Source: Pelagomonas calceolata
Lineage: Eukaryota; Sar; Pelagophyceae; Pelagomonadales; Pelagomonadaceae
Length of the DNA: 64,000 nucleotides
Direction of reading: 5' to 3'
Assembly (NCBI GenBank): GCA_918797485.1
Contig: CAKKNE010000004.1
Location: forward strand, 1,054,001-1,118,000
Part shown: positions 9,431 through 18,228 of the stretch, one piece after another
How the letters are laid out: each line of letters starts with the position of its first letter
Position numbering within the stretch: the first letter of the stretch is position 1
Program-made: the position numbers and the translations under genes
The notes under the pieces: model-generated
What the model was told of the DNA's origin: nothing
Databases searched by the model: none
What the model saw: the letters and a program-made list of their open reading frames with translations, nothing else

Positions 9431-10987
9431 ATGGACCACTTACTGCTCGGCACCGCCGCAAACAAGGTCCACGACCGCTCGCTCCAGGCGTCGGCCACGC
9501 AGAAATGGGCCGCGTCGACGACGACGGAAGCCTTAGCCGATGCGTTCGACGACGACGACGCCCTGAGTGAGCTGCGCCAGACGCCGGCGCTGACACAAGA
9601 CGCCGCGTCCCTCGCGTCCAAAGTCTCGGACGCGACGGCGGCTCGTTTGGCCCACACTCTTGAGAGGATCAGCCCGGACACGGCGCACACGGCGGCCGTG
9701 CCGGCGCAGACGACGCCGCGCAAGACGGACGTCCGCGAGGATTTGTACGCGCGCCTTGGTGGAACAAGCCCTTTCCAAGGCCAGAAGGAGGCCTTCCCGC
9801 CGTCGCCCGGGGTCTCGCGCCTCGGCGAGCCGCCGACGCCGCCGCGCGTCGCCGCCTCCCAAAAAGAGCTGCCCTCGCGGCTGCACTTCGCCGCAGTCGG
9901 GGGTTCTCGCACAAAACTCGTCAAGCGCCGGCTGACGCTCTTCGCGTCGAGACGGCGGGACAAGCTGCGCCGGGCCCTGGGGCGGTGGCAGGCCCTCTCC
10001 GCGGCCTGTAACGCGCGATTGGCCTCGATCGAGACCGTCGAGGCTTCATTGCAAGCGGCGGAGCAGCGGCGCGAGGGCGCCGTGGCGCTCGCGCGCGCTC
10101 TGACGGCGCGCGTCGACGCCGCGACGTCGGCGGCCTTGGATGCGGCGCGATTGAGGACAAGATGCGCCGCGGAGCGACGGCGCGGCCACGCGCGCGTCGT
10201 TTTTTCGCTTGCTCGTGCGGCGATGCGCCGCACGAAACGAGCCATGCTGCTTCGGTCGTGGGGCAAGTGGGCTTCATCAGTGCGTAAATCCAAAGCCTGG
10301 GCGTCGTACAAGCAGGACGGTGAATTAGCGCAGACGCGGGCAGATCGAAGGAGCCGGTTTTGGGCCAGACGGTCTCTTCGACAGGCGTGGAAGGCCTGGG
10401 TTGTGTTGTCGCGGCAGTTCGCGGAGTTCCGGCGAAAACTGAAACGGGATCAGCGGCGCGCGGCGGCCTGCGCTTCCATCCGGAAATTGCTGCAGAGGGT
10501 CCGCGCCTTGGAGAACCGCCTGAAACCGCACAACGACCCCTGGGCCCACCGCGACATCCGCGAAGCGATCGACGAGAAGGGGCGCACGTACTGGTGGGAG
10601 CGGCTGCCCACGGCCCATAGGCACCACAGTGACGGAACGCCCAAGCCAATAAGGAGGTGGTGGAAGGACCCGCGCCTTGCCACGGACACGGAGAAGAAAA
10701 CGGTCCGCCGGAGACCGGTTGCTTCGAAGGAGCCACCTTTACACGTGCCGTATCGACTGCTCGTCTTGCAAGCCCGCGCCGACGTCGCGCCTGCACCGAA
10801 GCGGCGCCGGCGGAAGCGCGTCGTTCGGAAGAAGGCGCTGCCGCGCGTCGCGTCTCTAGGAAATCCGAAGCACGCGCGCCACGCGCCTTTGCATCCTCAC
10901 GACGTCGACGCGTTCCTCGCGGGCGCGGCGCCGCGGCGGCCGCTCGCGCCGAACGTGAACGTGTACCGCGTGGCGGTGCCGTTCTGA
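9431..10987 (+). CDS. Sfi1-like coiled-coil protein with a WW-like segment
   Basis: 518 residues from ATG 9431 (context GGCCATGG). The middle holds tryptophan repeats spaced as in Sfi1/centrin-binding proteins: LRRALGRWQAL, LLRSWGKWAS and LRQAWKAWVVL. Arg/Ala-rich helices surround them. Residues about 375-405 (KGRTYWWERL, then RRWWKDPR) look WW-like. The C-terminus is basic. A centrosome or basal-body role is inferred from the Sfi1-type repeats; an EF-hand gene of the calmodulin/centrin type lies just upstream and divergent, which may be coincidence. No introns are needed. Confidence 0.6.
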   Translation: MDHLLLGTAANKVHDRSLQASATQKWAASTTTEALADAFDDDDALSELRQTPALTQDAASLASKVSDATAARLAHTLERISPDTAHTAAVPAQTTPRKTDVREDLYARLGGTSPFQGQKEAFPPSPGVSRLGEPPTPPRVAASQKELPSRLHFAAVGGSRTKLVKRRLTLFASRRRDKLRRALGRWQALSAACNARLASIETVEASLQAAEQRREGAVALARALTARVDAATSAALDAARLRTRCAAERRRGHARVVFSLARAAMRRTKRAMLLRSWGKWASSVRKSKAWASYKQDGELAQTRADRRSRFWARRSLRQAWKAWVVLSRQFAEFRRKLKRDQRRAAACASIRKLLQRVRALENRLKPHNDPWAHRDIREAIDEKGRTYWWERLPTAHRHHSDGTPKPIRRWWKDPRLATDTEKKTVRRRPVASKEPPLHVPYRLLVLQARADVAPAPKRRRRKRVVRKKALPRVASLGNPKHARHAPLHPHDVDAFLAGAAPRRPLAPNVNVYRVAVPF

Positions 10988-11028
10988 GTAAGTGTCCGGT
11001 GGATTTTTTTTCAGGCGGCTCCGGAGCA

Positions 11029-11147
11029 GGCTAGTTACGTCGCAGGGCTCCCCGTACCCTTTTTAGGCTGGCTCAGGCTAGTTACGTCGCAGGGTTCCCC
11101 TACCCCTCCCGCTCCCCCCGGGCCCACCCGTCCGGCTGGACTAGGAC
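11029..11147 (-). repeat. Dispersed intergenic repeat, copy C (inverted)
   Basis: The reverse complement of the second half of the repeat at 3909-4040. The block CCCTGCGACGTAACTAGCC is present twice in tandem, separated by GAGCCAGCCTAAAAAGG. Confidence 0.65.
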
Positions 11148-11153
11148 TTTTTT

Positions 11154-11176
11154 GCTAGTGTCTTACAGTCCGCTAG
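11154..11176. promoter_or_regulatory. Palindromic promoter motif
   Basis: A near-consensus copy (GCTAGTGTCTTAC, then AGT, then CCGCTAG). It lies 165 bases upstream of the ATG at 11341. Confidence 0.55.
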
Positions 11177-11340
11177 TAATAACTCGAGACGCGAAGCAGA
11201 GCGCGCTGCCGCGTGCGTAGCGCACGGGAAGACCCACTACTGCTGCCAATCGCATCTCACAGCACGTATTCGCTGTTCCCAAGCGCCAGCCGACGCGCAA
11301 ACTCATTTGTCGAGCGCTGTGCTCTGCAGCCACTACTGCC

Positions 11341-12528
11341 ATGCAGCAGCCTTACGCGCACAGATGCGGCCCCCTGCTGCCCGTGGGCGTCATCTCACTC
11401 TTAGCCTTGACCGCCATTATTTCGCAGAGCGTCGCGGTGCCGTTAGCCATGTGCGGGCCCGATGGGCAATGCCGCGAGGAGCCGTCCATACCGTCGCCGC
11501 GCACGCGCTACACGGCCAAGACGAGCGCGTTGCAGAGCGCCTGGACGCGGTTCCACGAAGAACTGGCTCGTAGGGCCGCGGCCTACGCCCCCACGCAGAA
11601 ACCGCTCTTGCTGCTCGGCGACTCGATCACCGAGGCGTGGCTTGGGACCTCGATGGACGAAGACTCGGAGCGGGCCCGCGGCTGCCCCGAAGTGCTCTCT
11701 GACAAATTCCCGGACTACTCGCCGTTGGTGCTGGCTATCTCTGGCGACCAGACGCAGCACTTATTGTGGAGATTGCAGAACGGCGAATGGCCCTCCGCCG
11801 TTCCATCTGCCACAGTAATTCTGATGATTGGCACAAATAATCTGGGGCGAGGCCACCTGCCGGGCGAGACGGCGCGCGGCGTCGTCGCCGTTGTGAATGA
11901 GATTTTACAAAGGCTGGACGGCGCATCCAAACTGCTCGTGCTCGGTTTACTACCTCGAGGCGACGGTTCGAGGATACTGAAGCGGCTCTGCCCGCCGCGG
12001 TGCGACAGGCAGGGTGCGCCCTACTCGTCCTTCATGCCGGCGGTCGCGAAGGTCAATAGCGACGTCCAGCAGGCGGTCAGCGACTTACATGATCAACGCG
12101 TCGTTTTTGCGGACTGCGGCGCCGTGTTTCTGGACGCGGCCGGCGCGGTGCGCGAGCGGCTCATGCCCGACCGGCTCCACCCGAACGCCGAAGGTTTAGG
12201 GCTCCTGGCGGACTGTATAAGGAGCACATTATCTTGCACATTCCTAACAGATCCCGAGCAGGCGTCGCGTCGATCAGGGTGGTGGCGGCGGCGAGGGGTC
12301 GCCGCCGTCCAGCAGGAGCAGCCGCTCGACGTCGCTCTTCGCGCGCGCCGCGTGCAAGATGCAATTGTCGTCGACGCGGCACGAATTGGAACACTCCTTT
12401 CTCAACAAATGGGCGAGCTTGCGGTAGCCGTGGTCCTTCGGTTCAGGAAAATCAGCATGATCGGAGGGGAAGGCCCGCTGATATCTCTTCTTCAAAGACC
12501 CGAGGGCCAGTCCGGAAGGCTGCTCTAA
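11341..12528 (+). CDS. SGNH/GDSL hydrolase with N-terminal anchor
   Basis: Open from ATG 11341 to a stop at 12528 (395 residues). A hydrophobic segment VGVISLLALTAIISQSVAV is a signal anchor or signal peptide. Block I is LLLGDSITEAW, with the catalytic Ser; the GTNNLGRG block and the DRLHPNAEG block, with the catalytic Asp-His, follow in order. This is the arrangement of PAF-acetylhydrolase-like SGNH enzymes, which hydrolyse esters. The domain ends near residue 300 (about 12240). The last roughly 95 residues lie antisense over the coding 3' end of the next gene and are probably not a domain. The real 3' end may be reached by an intron I cannot place. Confidence 0.75.
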   Translation: MQQPYAHRCGPLLPVGVISLLALTAIISQSVAVPLAMCGPDGQCREEPSIPSPRTRYTAKTSALQSAWTRFHEELARRAAAYAPTQKPLLLLGDSITEAWLGTSMDEDSERARGCPEVLSDKFPDYSPLVLAISGDQTQHLLWRLQNGEWPSAVPSATVILMIGTNNLGRGHLPGETARGVVAVVNEILQRLDGASKLLVLGLLPRGDGSRILKRLCPPRCDRQGAPYSSFMPAVAKVNSDVQQAVSDLHDQRVVFADCGAVFLDAAGAVRERLMPDRLHPNAEGLGLLADCIRSTLSCTFLTDPEQASRRSGWWRRRGVAAVQQEQPLDVALRARRVQDAIVVDAARIGTLLSQQMGELAVAVVLRFRKISMIGGEGPLISLLQRPEGQSGRLL

Positions 12529-13536
12529 GAGCACCACGAGCAATTTCGCCTCGAAGCGGGCGAACTTCGACGAAGAAGACCCGAGCAACGAGCCGATCCG
12601 GTCGGGGTCGCGCAATGGATTGCCCGGCACGCCGTCGACGAGTTTTCGATACGTTTGCACGCAGTCGTCGAAAACACGAGCGTCGCCGCTTTTGTCAGGG
12701 TGATGGAGTAAAGCCGCCTGGCGGAAGGCCTTGGTCAAGCTCGCGGCGTCGCTGGCGTCCACGCGCGTCCCGCTCAGCTTCGCTAGCTTCGCTGCGAGTT
12801 TTTCACGGTCGGGCGCCGCCGTCGTCGCTAAATATTGCGCCACGTTGTCATGCCCGCCCTCCCGCGCCAGATCCGCCGCGTAATTCCCATGCGCGTCGGG
12901 CACCTCCCTCCTACCCTTAGCCTCGACGAGCCACGCGCACATATGTAGGTGACCGCTAAACGCCGCCTTGTGAAGGGGCTCGTGACCCTGCGAATTGGTC
13001 AGCGACCAGTCGCCATCAATCACCTCTTCGAGCCACGTGCAACAGCGCAGGTGCGCGTCGACCTCGACCGTCGACGGTGCTAGTGCGATCCAATGCAGCG
13101 CGGAGCAGCCAAAATCGTTCACGCGCCCGCAGTCGACGTCGTGCCGCGACGCGAGGTAGCGCATCACTTCCTCTTGAACCTGCCAGCAGGCCAGTTGAAA
13201 AGGCGTGACGTCCGCGTCGGCTAGAGCGTCCGCTTGCACCTGATACACTTCGATTAACAAACGACAGACTTCGGTTCGACCGTTCCTTGCAGCATAATGT
13301 AGGGGCGTGCGGCCGTTCGTCGTTTGCTTCTGAGACGGGTCCAGGTCTTGCGAGACGAGGTACTTGACGCATTCAACATGTCCGGAGCCGGCCGCCCAGT
13401 GCAGCGCCGTACATCCATGCGCGTCAATAGCGGCGAGGAGCCGGTCCGCGCTCGCTTCTTCGAGGAAGGCCAAGTCGCCGGTCTTCGCGGCTTCCAGCAC
13501 GTCGGCGTGGTTTGGTGTCGTCTTTTTACGGACCAT
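12274..13536 (-). CDS. Ankyrin repeat - J-like - LOTUS (OST-HTH) protein
   Basis: 420 residues from the ATG at 13536 (MVRKKTTPNHADVLEAAK); the frame upstream opens with TTG only. Five to six ankyrin repeats span residues about 12-245 (for example HGCTALHWAAGSGHVECVKY and GRTPLHYAARNGRTEVCRLL). Then comes a J-domain-like helix pair with an HPD motif (AFRQAALLHHPDKSGD). Next is an OST-HTH/LOTUS-like fold (KLLVVLLEQPSGLALGSL, then YRKLAHLLRKE). The tail is poly-Pro. J domains recruit Hsp70 and LOTUS domains bind RNA helicases or RNA in other proteins; how they work together here is unknown. The last 255 bases overlap the antisense SGNH frame. A motif copy lies 260 bases upstream. Confidence 0.75.
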   Translation of the reverse strand: MVRKKTTPNHADVLEAAKTGDLAFLEEASADRLLAAIDAHGCTALHWAAGSGHVECVKYLVSQDLDPSQKQTTNGRTPLHYAARNGRTEVCRLLIEVYQVQADALADADVTPFQLACWQVQEEVMRYLASRHDVDCGRVNDFGCSALHWIALAPSTVEVDAHLRCCTWLEEVIDGDWSLTNSQGHEPLHKAAFSGHLHMCAWLVEAKGRREVPDAHGNYAADLAREGGHDNVAQYLATTAAPDREKLAAKLAKLSGTRVDASDAASLTKAFRQAALLHHPDKSGDARVFDDCVQTYRKLVDGVPGNPLRDPDRIGSLLGSSSSKFARFEAKLLVVLLEQPSGLALGSLKKRYQRAFPSDHADFPEPKDHGYRKLAHLLRKECSNSCRVDDNCILHAARAKSDVERLLLLDGGDPSPPPPP

Positions 13537-13883
13537 TTTAAGGCTGCATTTTTTTGTGCTTGGGAGAGCAGTGCGGTGGCCGAGGCGCTGCGTAGCGCAC
13601 GCGTTGACAAGCTCGGTGGAGCCGTCGGCTACGAGTCCAATGCTCAAAAGATTGCTATTTTTTCGCGTTTTGCAGCGGAGTACGAGCTCGTGCGGCTGTA
13701 ATGGCTGTCGACGTAGAAACCCGCGAGCTCAGGAGGCCCGGGGCTCGATCGCAAGTGATTTATCTTTAGTGCGGCTGTAGTGGGCCGGGCAAGGGGCTAG
13801 CGGTTGTAAGACACTAGCAAGACGACAGGTATGAAAGAAGCGGGAAAGGGAATAATCGAGCAAGATAGGAGACGTGCCGGTGT
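13537..13883. other. Intergenic region, promoter of the ankyrin gene
   Basis: About 350 bases holding the motif copy at 13796-13818. Nothing else is recognised. Confidence 0.45.
13796..13818. promoter_or_regulatory. Palindromic promoter motif (inverted copy)
   Basis: Reads GCTAGCGGTT, then GTAAGACACTAGC. It lies 260 bases upstream of the minus ATG at 13536. Confidence 0.55.
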
Positions 13884-14738
13884 TCAAAGTAAAGCGGAGT
13901 TACACGCAGAAAACGTTCCCGCGTCGTCGGAGGTCTCTATGCAATCGGTGATGCAATCGTAGCACCCGGACTCGCACGGCGGCGTCGCCGTGGCGCAGTC
14001 GAACGTCGCATCGAAGCAGCTCTTGATCAGCTGCGGCGCGTACAAGAACGCGACGGCGATCGGGTCGGAGCAGCCCTGCAAGGTCGGGAAGGCCGAGTTC
14101 GCCAGCACCGATGCGTCGTACCGGTCTTGGACGCATTTTTCGACGCACGAGACGTTGGCCTCGACCGTATCTCTGGTACCTGTCTCGCAATAAGGGAGCG
14201 AGCTCGAACCCGTACACATCTCACAATTTCCATCGCAGCTCGCCATGTCCAAGAAACTGGTCTTGCAGTAGGAGCCCTGTATTACGCTGCGCAGCAAATG
14301 GTCGAAGTTCGCGCTGACCTGCTTGCCCCAGGCGATCGGATCGTACGTCATGTTGTGGAGGTGCCACATGCTGAACTGGCCCCGGTCCGAGAAGATGACG
14401 CCCCCCGCCGGATCGATCGCCGCCGGATAGCCCATGAACTGCTGCACGACGTAGGCTAGGTCGGCGCCGCCGGAGCCTGAGCTCACGCACGCCGTGTCGT
14501 TGTCGTCGGAATCCTGGAACTTGAACGACGTTGCTGGCGCTTCGCGCCAGCGCTGGCGCGTCGCCGTCGCGACGAGCGCCCCCGCGAGCACCGCGGCGCC
14601 GAGCGCCACCGCGCGGCTGGACGCGATTTTTTCTCGCGGCGTGGCTGCGCGGTCGACGGCGCCGTAGTGCATGTCCGCGGAGCCGTCGCTTGTCGAGAGA
14701 AGGGCGGGCGGCATGTCACACGCGAGGTGGCAGATCAT
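13884..14738 (-). CDS. Single-pass type II membrane protein with Cys-rich ectodomain
   Basis: 284 residues from the ATG at 14738; a second ATG at 14714 is equally possible. A short cytosolic part is followed by one membrane segment, VALGAAVLAGALVATA. The rest is a putative luminal domain with many cysteines (GCYDCITDC, CEMCTGSSSLPYC) and N-glycosylation sequons. GVIFSDRGQFSMWHLHNM is a striking segment of unknown family. The next gene is divergent, about 300 bases away, and has the same topology, so the two may act in one compartment; that is speculation. Confidence 0.6.
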   Translation of the reverse strand: MICHLACDMPPALLSTSDGSADMHYGAVDRAATPREKIASSRAVALGAAVLAGALVATATRQRWREAPATSFKFQDSDDNDTACVSSGSGGADLAYVVQQFMGYPAAIDPAGGVIFSDRGQFSMWHLHNMTYDPIAWGKQVSANFDHLLRSVIQGSYCKTSFLDMASCDGNCEMCTGSSSLPYCETGTRDTVEANVSCVEKCVQDRYDASVLANSAFPTLQGCSDPIAVAFLYAPQLIKSCFDATFDCATATPPCESGCYDCITDCIETSDDAGTFSACNSALL

Positions 14739-15039
14739 CGAATTGGTCGGAGATGATCCGAGGCTGGCTGTTGTGCGGGTTCTATGACGAACGCTGCGCG
14801 CGTCGGGGCAGCCGTCGCGGGCGAGGCGCCCTCCCGCACGGGTCGCACGGTCGGGGCCGTGCGATAAGCGCGGTTCCCACTAGTTTTTCTTTTGCTTCCC
14901 TGGCTTTGCGGCCTCATTTTGGCTGCCCCAGCATCGCCCCGCCGACGCCGACGCCGCGCCAGGAACCCGCCGCAGCATCTTCGGCTGTCCCATCATCGGC
15001 CCAGCCGCCGCCACCGCCACCGCGCCGCAAAACAACAGC
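14739..15039. other. Divergent intergenic region
   Basis: About 300 bases between two membrane-protein genes. It holds only a half-site like the promoter motif (CCCACTAGTTTTTC near 14876). No gene is seen. Confidence 0.35.
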
Positions 15040-15843
15040 ATGGAGGCCACGGGCCTGGAAATGGAGGCCGAGCCCATTACGTACGGCAGCATCCCCTCCG
15101 AAGCCGAGGCGCCACAAAAGCGAAGGCGGCGCGCCCCCTACGCCGTCGTCGGCGGCTGCCTCGGTCTCGCCGCGGTGGCCGGCGTCGCGTCGACGAAGAC
15201 GCGCACGTCCTTAGCGGTCAATGATTATCCTCATCCTCATGCGTCCGCGCCTTCTCACGGCTGTGCGATGATCGACGACGTGCTGTCGACCTGCAATCGC
15301 GACGCGGGCGACGACTTGCCGCTCTTACAAGGCATGGACGTCATGTCGTACTTCGACGCGGCTTCGGGTCTCATCGACGAGCCCCTTCGAGGGACTTCGG
15401 AGTTCTCGTACAACTACCAGGGCAACTTGTTATACTTCTCGAGCGAGAAGAACATGAACACCTTCTCCTATGATCCTACCAAATACATGCCGTCTGGCGG
15501 GGGCTATTGTCCGCTGGCCATGTCGGGGCTCGATCCCGCCCTGTCGTGGGTGTGTACGTCGGTCTCGCCGGTGGACCCGTTATCGTACGAGGTCGACACG
15601 CAGGGGCGGTTGTGGCTCTACCGGGAGCCCTCGGCTCTATATTCGATGGCTGAGGTGTATGAGGACTGGTTGGCCTCTGAAGTGGGCGGCGTCTCGCCCT
15701 ACTCCCAGGCCCAGGCGAACTGGGCCAACCTCGTGGCTCAAAGAACGGGCACGGGCGAGCTCTACCCGCCGACGATGATGAACAAAAACACGAAGGAGTG
15801 CATGGACCTCTACGGGCTGTTGAAGAGCGACCAGGACCGATAG
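15040..15843 (+). CDS. Membrane-anchored YHS-domain protein
   Basis: 267 residues from ATG 15040. A roughly 30-residue N-terminal part ends in a basic patch (QKRRRRAP), then one membrane segment (YAVVGGCLGLAAVAGVA), then an ectodomain. Within it, GMDVMSYFDAASGL, then YNYQGNLLYFSSEKNMNTF, then DPTKYMPSGGGYCPLAMSG follow the order of YHS domains, which resemble heavy-metal or haem-binding modules. YHS residues usually read DPxKYxPxxGGYCA. The C-terminal part holds WLYREPSALYSMAEVYEDW. The metal role is family-based inference. Confidence 0.75.
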   Translation: MEATGLEMEAEPITYGSIPSEAEAPQKRRRRAPYAVVGGCLGLAAVAGVASTKTRTSLAVNDYPHPHASAPSHGCAMIDDVLSTCNRDAGDDLPLLQGMDVMSYFDAASGLIDEPLRGTSEFSYNYQGNLLYFSSEKNMNTFSYDPTKYMPSGGGYCPLAMSGLDPALSWVCTSVSPVDPLSYEVDTQGRLWLYREPSALYSMAEVYEDWLASEVGGVSPYSQAQANWANLVAQRTGTGELYPPTMMNKNTKECMDLYGLLKSDQDR

Positions 15844-16334
15844 TGCGTAAGGCGAAAGTAGTAGTCTTGTTTGGTCGCGGCGACGGCGTTACTGCTCCAT
15901 ACGCAGTCGCCGCGTTTCTCTGAGCGTCCGGACCGCGGCGACGCGTCCGACACCGAACACTCCAACAGAGCCAGTAGGCACTCGGCCCTTGACAATCGCC
16001 ACACCCCACTCCCGGTAAATCTGGGCTGAATCACGGCCGCCGCGTCGCAGACCTCTGAAAAAATTGCTAGTGTCTTACGGTCGCTAGCTCATTATGCTGA
16101 GATCTCGAAAGCGGCTCTCGCTTGCCACAAACTGCGCATCGGTGCCATCCAACCTATTCGGTGACCTATTCGGGACCATCCGCTTGCCTGCTGCTGCTGC
16201 TGAACTGCGCGCCGTGTCGCCGCACCGTCATCGCACGCAATTGCTCGCTAGGGTCACACACAGCTTAGCCACAGCACGCCGTCGCCGTCGCCGCATAACG
16301 CGCATAGCAACTACGCTCACACAACGTAGCAACC
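15844..16334. other. Intergenic region upstream of the His-rich protein
   Basis: About 490 bases with the motif copy at 16066-16088. The sequence after it is rich in CGTCGCCG runs and leads into a long 5' UTR. No RNA gene is recognised. Confidence 0.45.
16066..16088. promoter_or_regulatory. Palindromic promoter motif
   Basis: Near-consensus: GCTAGTGTCTTAC, GGT, CGCTAGC. It lies 247 bases upstream of ATG 16335. Confidence 0.55.
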
Positions 16335-17306
16335 ATGTTCTCCGGCAGCGCCGCGGACATGCTCAAGAAGTACGGCCAGCCCGTCCCCGAGCAGCAGCCC
16401 ATGTCGTCGCTCGAAGAAGCGCAGGCCGCAAAAGCAAAAATGGAGGCCGAGAAAGCCAAGGACGGCCACACGCACTTCCACGACGGCCACGCCTGCACCA
16501 TGGACCACGGCCATGGGGAAGAGGACCACAACCACTCCAGCGGGACGCACGCGAACGAGTGCACGGAGGACCACGACCACTCGGAGCACTCTCATGAGTC
16601 TCATGGCCACAAGGAGAGCGGTCACGATCACGGCTCGAGCCACGATCACTCCAAGTGCGACGGCGACCACGGCCACTCTGATCATGGACACAAGGAGGAG
16701 TCCCACGGCCACGGCTCGTCCCACGACCACGCGCCTGCACAGAAGGACTTCGAGGGCTGCGCCAAGGGCAAGTACGCCTGGACGGACACCGGTTCGACGA
16801 AGGCGGAAGACCTGGGCGACGCCATTAGGGATTACGCGTTCTCCGACGGAAACAAAAAAGCTTCTGTTTACGTCGATCTAGATGGATTGGACGCCCTGGC
16901 TGATGCGGACTTGTGTGTCACCAAAGTGAGCGAGACTAGAGTCGAGTTCACGGCTCAGTTCCCGTCTGGTAAAAGATGTCTCACCCTCTCACCGCTGCAC
17001 GCGTCAATAGATGAAGCTTCACTCCTGAGGAAGCCGGGCAAGAACCGCGTCATCCTCAAGCTCAAGAAGACGAAACCGGAAGCCTGGAGCACGCTCCTCA
17101 CGGCGCCGCCGCCGGCGCAGCCCGACCCTTCTGCGATGGGCGGCCTGGGGGGCATGGACATGGAGTCCATGATGAAGAGCATGGCGGGCATGGCCGGCGT
17201 GCCGGACCCGCCCGACTTAGGTGCGGACGACACGGGCGCGGATCCCGAGGAGGCCGGGTCGGACTTAGATGATCTGCCGGACTTGGAGGAGGACAACGTG
17301 GACTAG
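16335..17306 (+). CDS. Histidine-rich CS-domain protein (CacyBP/p23-type fold)
   Basis: 323 residues from ATG 16335. After a helix (EEAQAAKAKMEAEKAKDG), residues about 44-135 hold more than 35 His in HDH, HSH and HGH groups mixed with Asp and Glu, as in zinc or nickel storage proteins. Residues about 145-255 form a CS domain: YAWTDTGSTK, ASVYVDLDGLD, VTKVSETRVEFTAQF, NRVILKLKKTKPEAWSTL. This fits the SIP/CacyBP branch of Hsp90 co-chaperones. A Met/Gly-rich helix and an acidic tail close the protein. Linking a metal-binding stretch to a co-chaperone fold is unusual. The 3' end of the gene is duplicated 1.06 kb downstream. Confidence 0.75.
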   Translation: MFSGSAADMLKKYGQPVPEQQPMSSLEEAQAAKAKMEAEKAKDGHTHFHDGHACTMDHGHGEEDHNHSSGTHANECTEDHDHSEHSHESHGHKESGHDHGSSHDHSKCDGDHGHSDHGHKEESHGHGSSHDHAPAQKDFEGCAKGKYAWTDTGSTKAEDLGDAIRDYAFSDGNKKASVYVDLDGLDALADADLCVTKVSETRVEFTAQFPSGKRCLTLSPLHASIDEASLLRKPGKNRVILKLKKTKPEAWSTLLTAPPPAQPDPSAMGGLGGMDMESMMKSMAGMAGVPDPPDLGADDTGADPEEAGSDLDDLPDLEEDNVD

Positions 17307-18141
17307 AGCGGTTCGATGCGTAACTTAGACTCTAGCTATAGGGGACGAATTGCAAACGGAACGGCGAGTCGGCGACGGCGTCTAGCTAGGGGGTGAATTG
17401 AGCGGCGACGGCGCGTGCGGGTAACATATCTATGTCGTACCGGAAATGACACCGACGCCGTACAACGGGACCACGCGGGGCACTACCCGTATCCGCTGAA
17501 CGCGCAGCGAATTCCGAAGTACCAAAAACCACAGAACGCCGGAACCACGCAGACCAGTGCTATACCCGAGAGCCCGCAGATCTGATCTGCCTTTGCGGCT
17601 CGAGAATCGCGCAAGGGCTGCGCGTCGACGTACCGCTGCAGCCGGTCGCATACGGAGGCGTCCAGGCTGGAGAAGTCCACGGTGGGCTCGTCGTCGCCGA
17701 CGATCGCCCTGGCGCCCGGGAGACACGGCGGCGGAAGCCGCAAGAATGCGTGACACAGGGCCTGCCGCTCCTCGGGGGACCAGCGTTTCGGCGGCGGCGG
17801 CGGGCGCGCCACCGGCTCCATGCGACATTCCCGCGGGTTCCATTGCATCTCGACGTCGTCTCGACCGCGCTTGCGACTCGCGCCCCGGGCGCAGCACGCG
17901 ACGCAACAGCCCACGATGCCGCAGATGGCGAGGGCGATGGCGAGGACCAGGAAAACACAGGTGAGGATACAATCAGGATACATGATCTCTGGCCAAGGCA
18001 CCGACTGAGCTGGGCTGCCCAGCAACTTACTGTGCCCCTTGGAGCTGTGCGTCAAACTAGGAGGCACAGCCGCGGTGTCGATCGGGCAAGGGCAGCCCCG
18101 GTTGCGCACCACGAGGTGTGCGGTGTCGATCGTTCACGGCA
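17283..18141. repeat. Tandem duplication, unit 1
   Basis: The unit runs from the last codons of the His-rich CS gene (TTGGAGGAGGACAACG) through a small membrane-protein gene and its promoter side (TGTGCGGTGTCGATCGTT). It is repeated at 18346-19101. Identity is high in the coding part and lower in the flanks. Confidence 0.75.
17483..17983 (-). CDS. Small two-pass membrane protein, tandem copy 1
   Basis: 166 residues from the ATG at 17983. The N-terminal membrane segment CILTCVFLVLAIALAICGIV runs into GCCVACC, a likely palmitoylation site. A cytosolic loop with VEMQWNPRECRMEPVARPP and a helical part (SLDASVCDRLQRYVDAQP) follows. A second segment (LSGIALVCVVPAFCGFWYFG) lies near the C-terminus. 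No known family. It is 70-75% like its neighbour by eye. Upstream in-frame codons exist but lie in sequence that is conserved as non-coding promoter in the copy. Confidence 0.65.
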   Translation of the reverse strand: MYPDCILTCVFLVLAIALAICGIVGCCVACCARGASRKRGRDDVEMQWNPRECRMEPVARPPPPPKRWSPEERQALCHAFLRLPPPCLPGARAIVGDDEPTVDFSSLDASVCDRLQRYVDAQPLRDSRAAKADQICGLSGIALVCVVPAFCGFWYFGIRCAFSGYG

Positions 18142-18190
18142 GCAGTGTGTTAGCTCACACTCCGAGCTGCCCACTCCTTGCTGGGCATCC

Positions 18191-18213
18191 CTAGTGGCTT
18201 ACGGGCCGCTAGC
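18191..18213. promoter_or_regulatory. Palindromic promoter motif
   Basis: CTAGTGGCTTAC, GGG, CCGCTAGC. It lies 208 bases upstream of the minus ATG at 17983. Confidence 0.5.
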
Positions 18214-18228
18214 GCGCGCCGCGCGAAA

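Larger units (their letters stand above)
10988..11340. other. Intergenic region with inverted repeat copy and motif
   Basis: The spacer holds the dispersed repeat (11029-11147) and the palindromic motif (11154-11176). No gene is seen. Confidence 0.5.
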
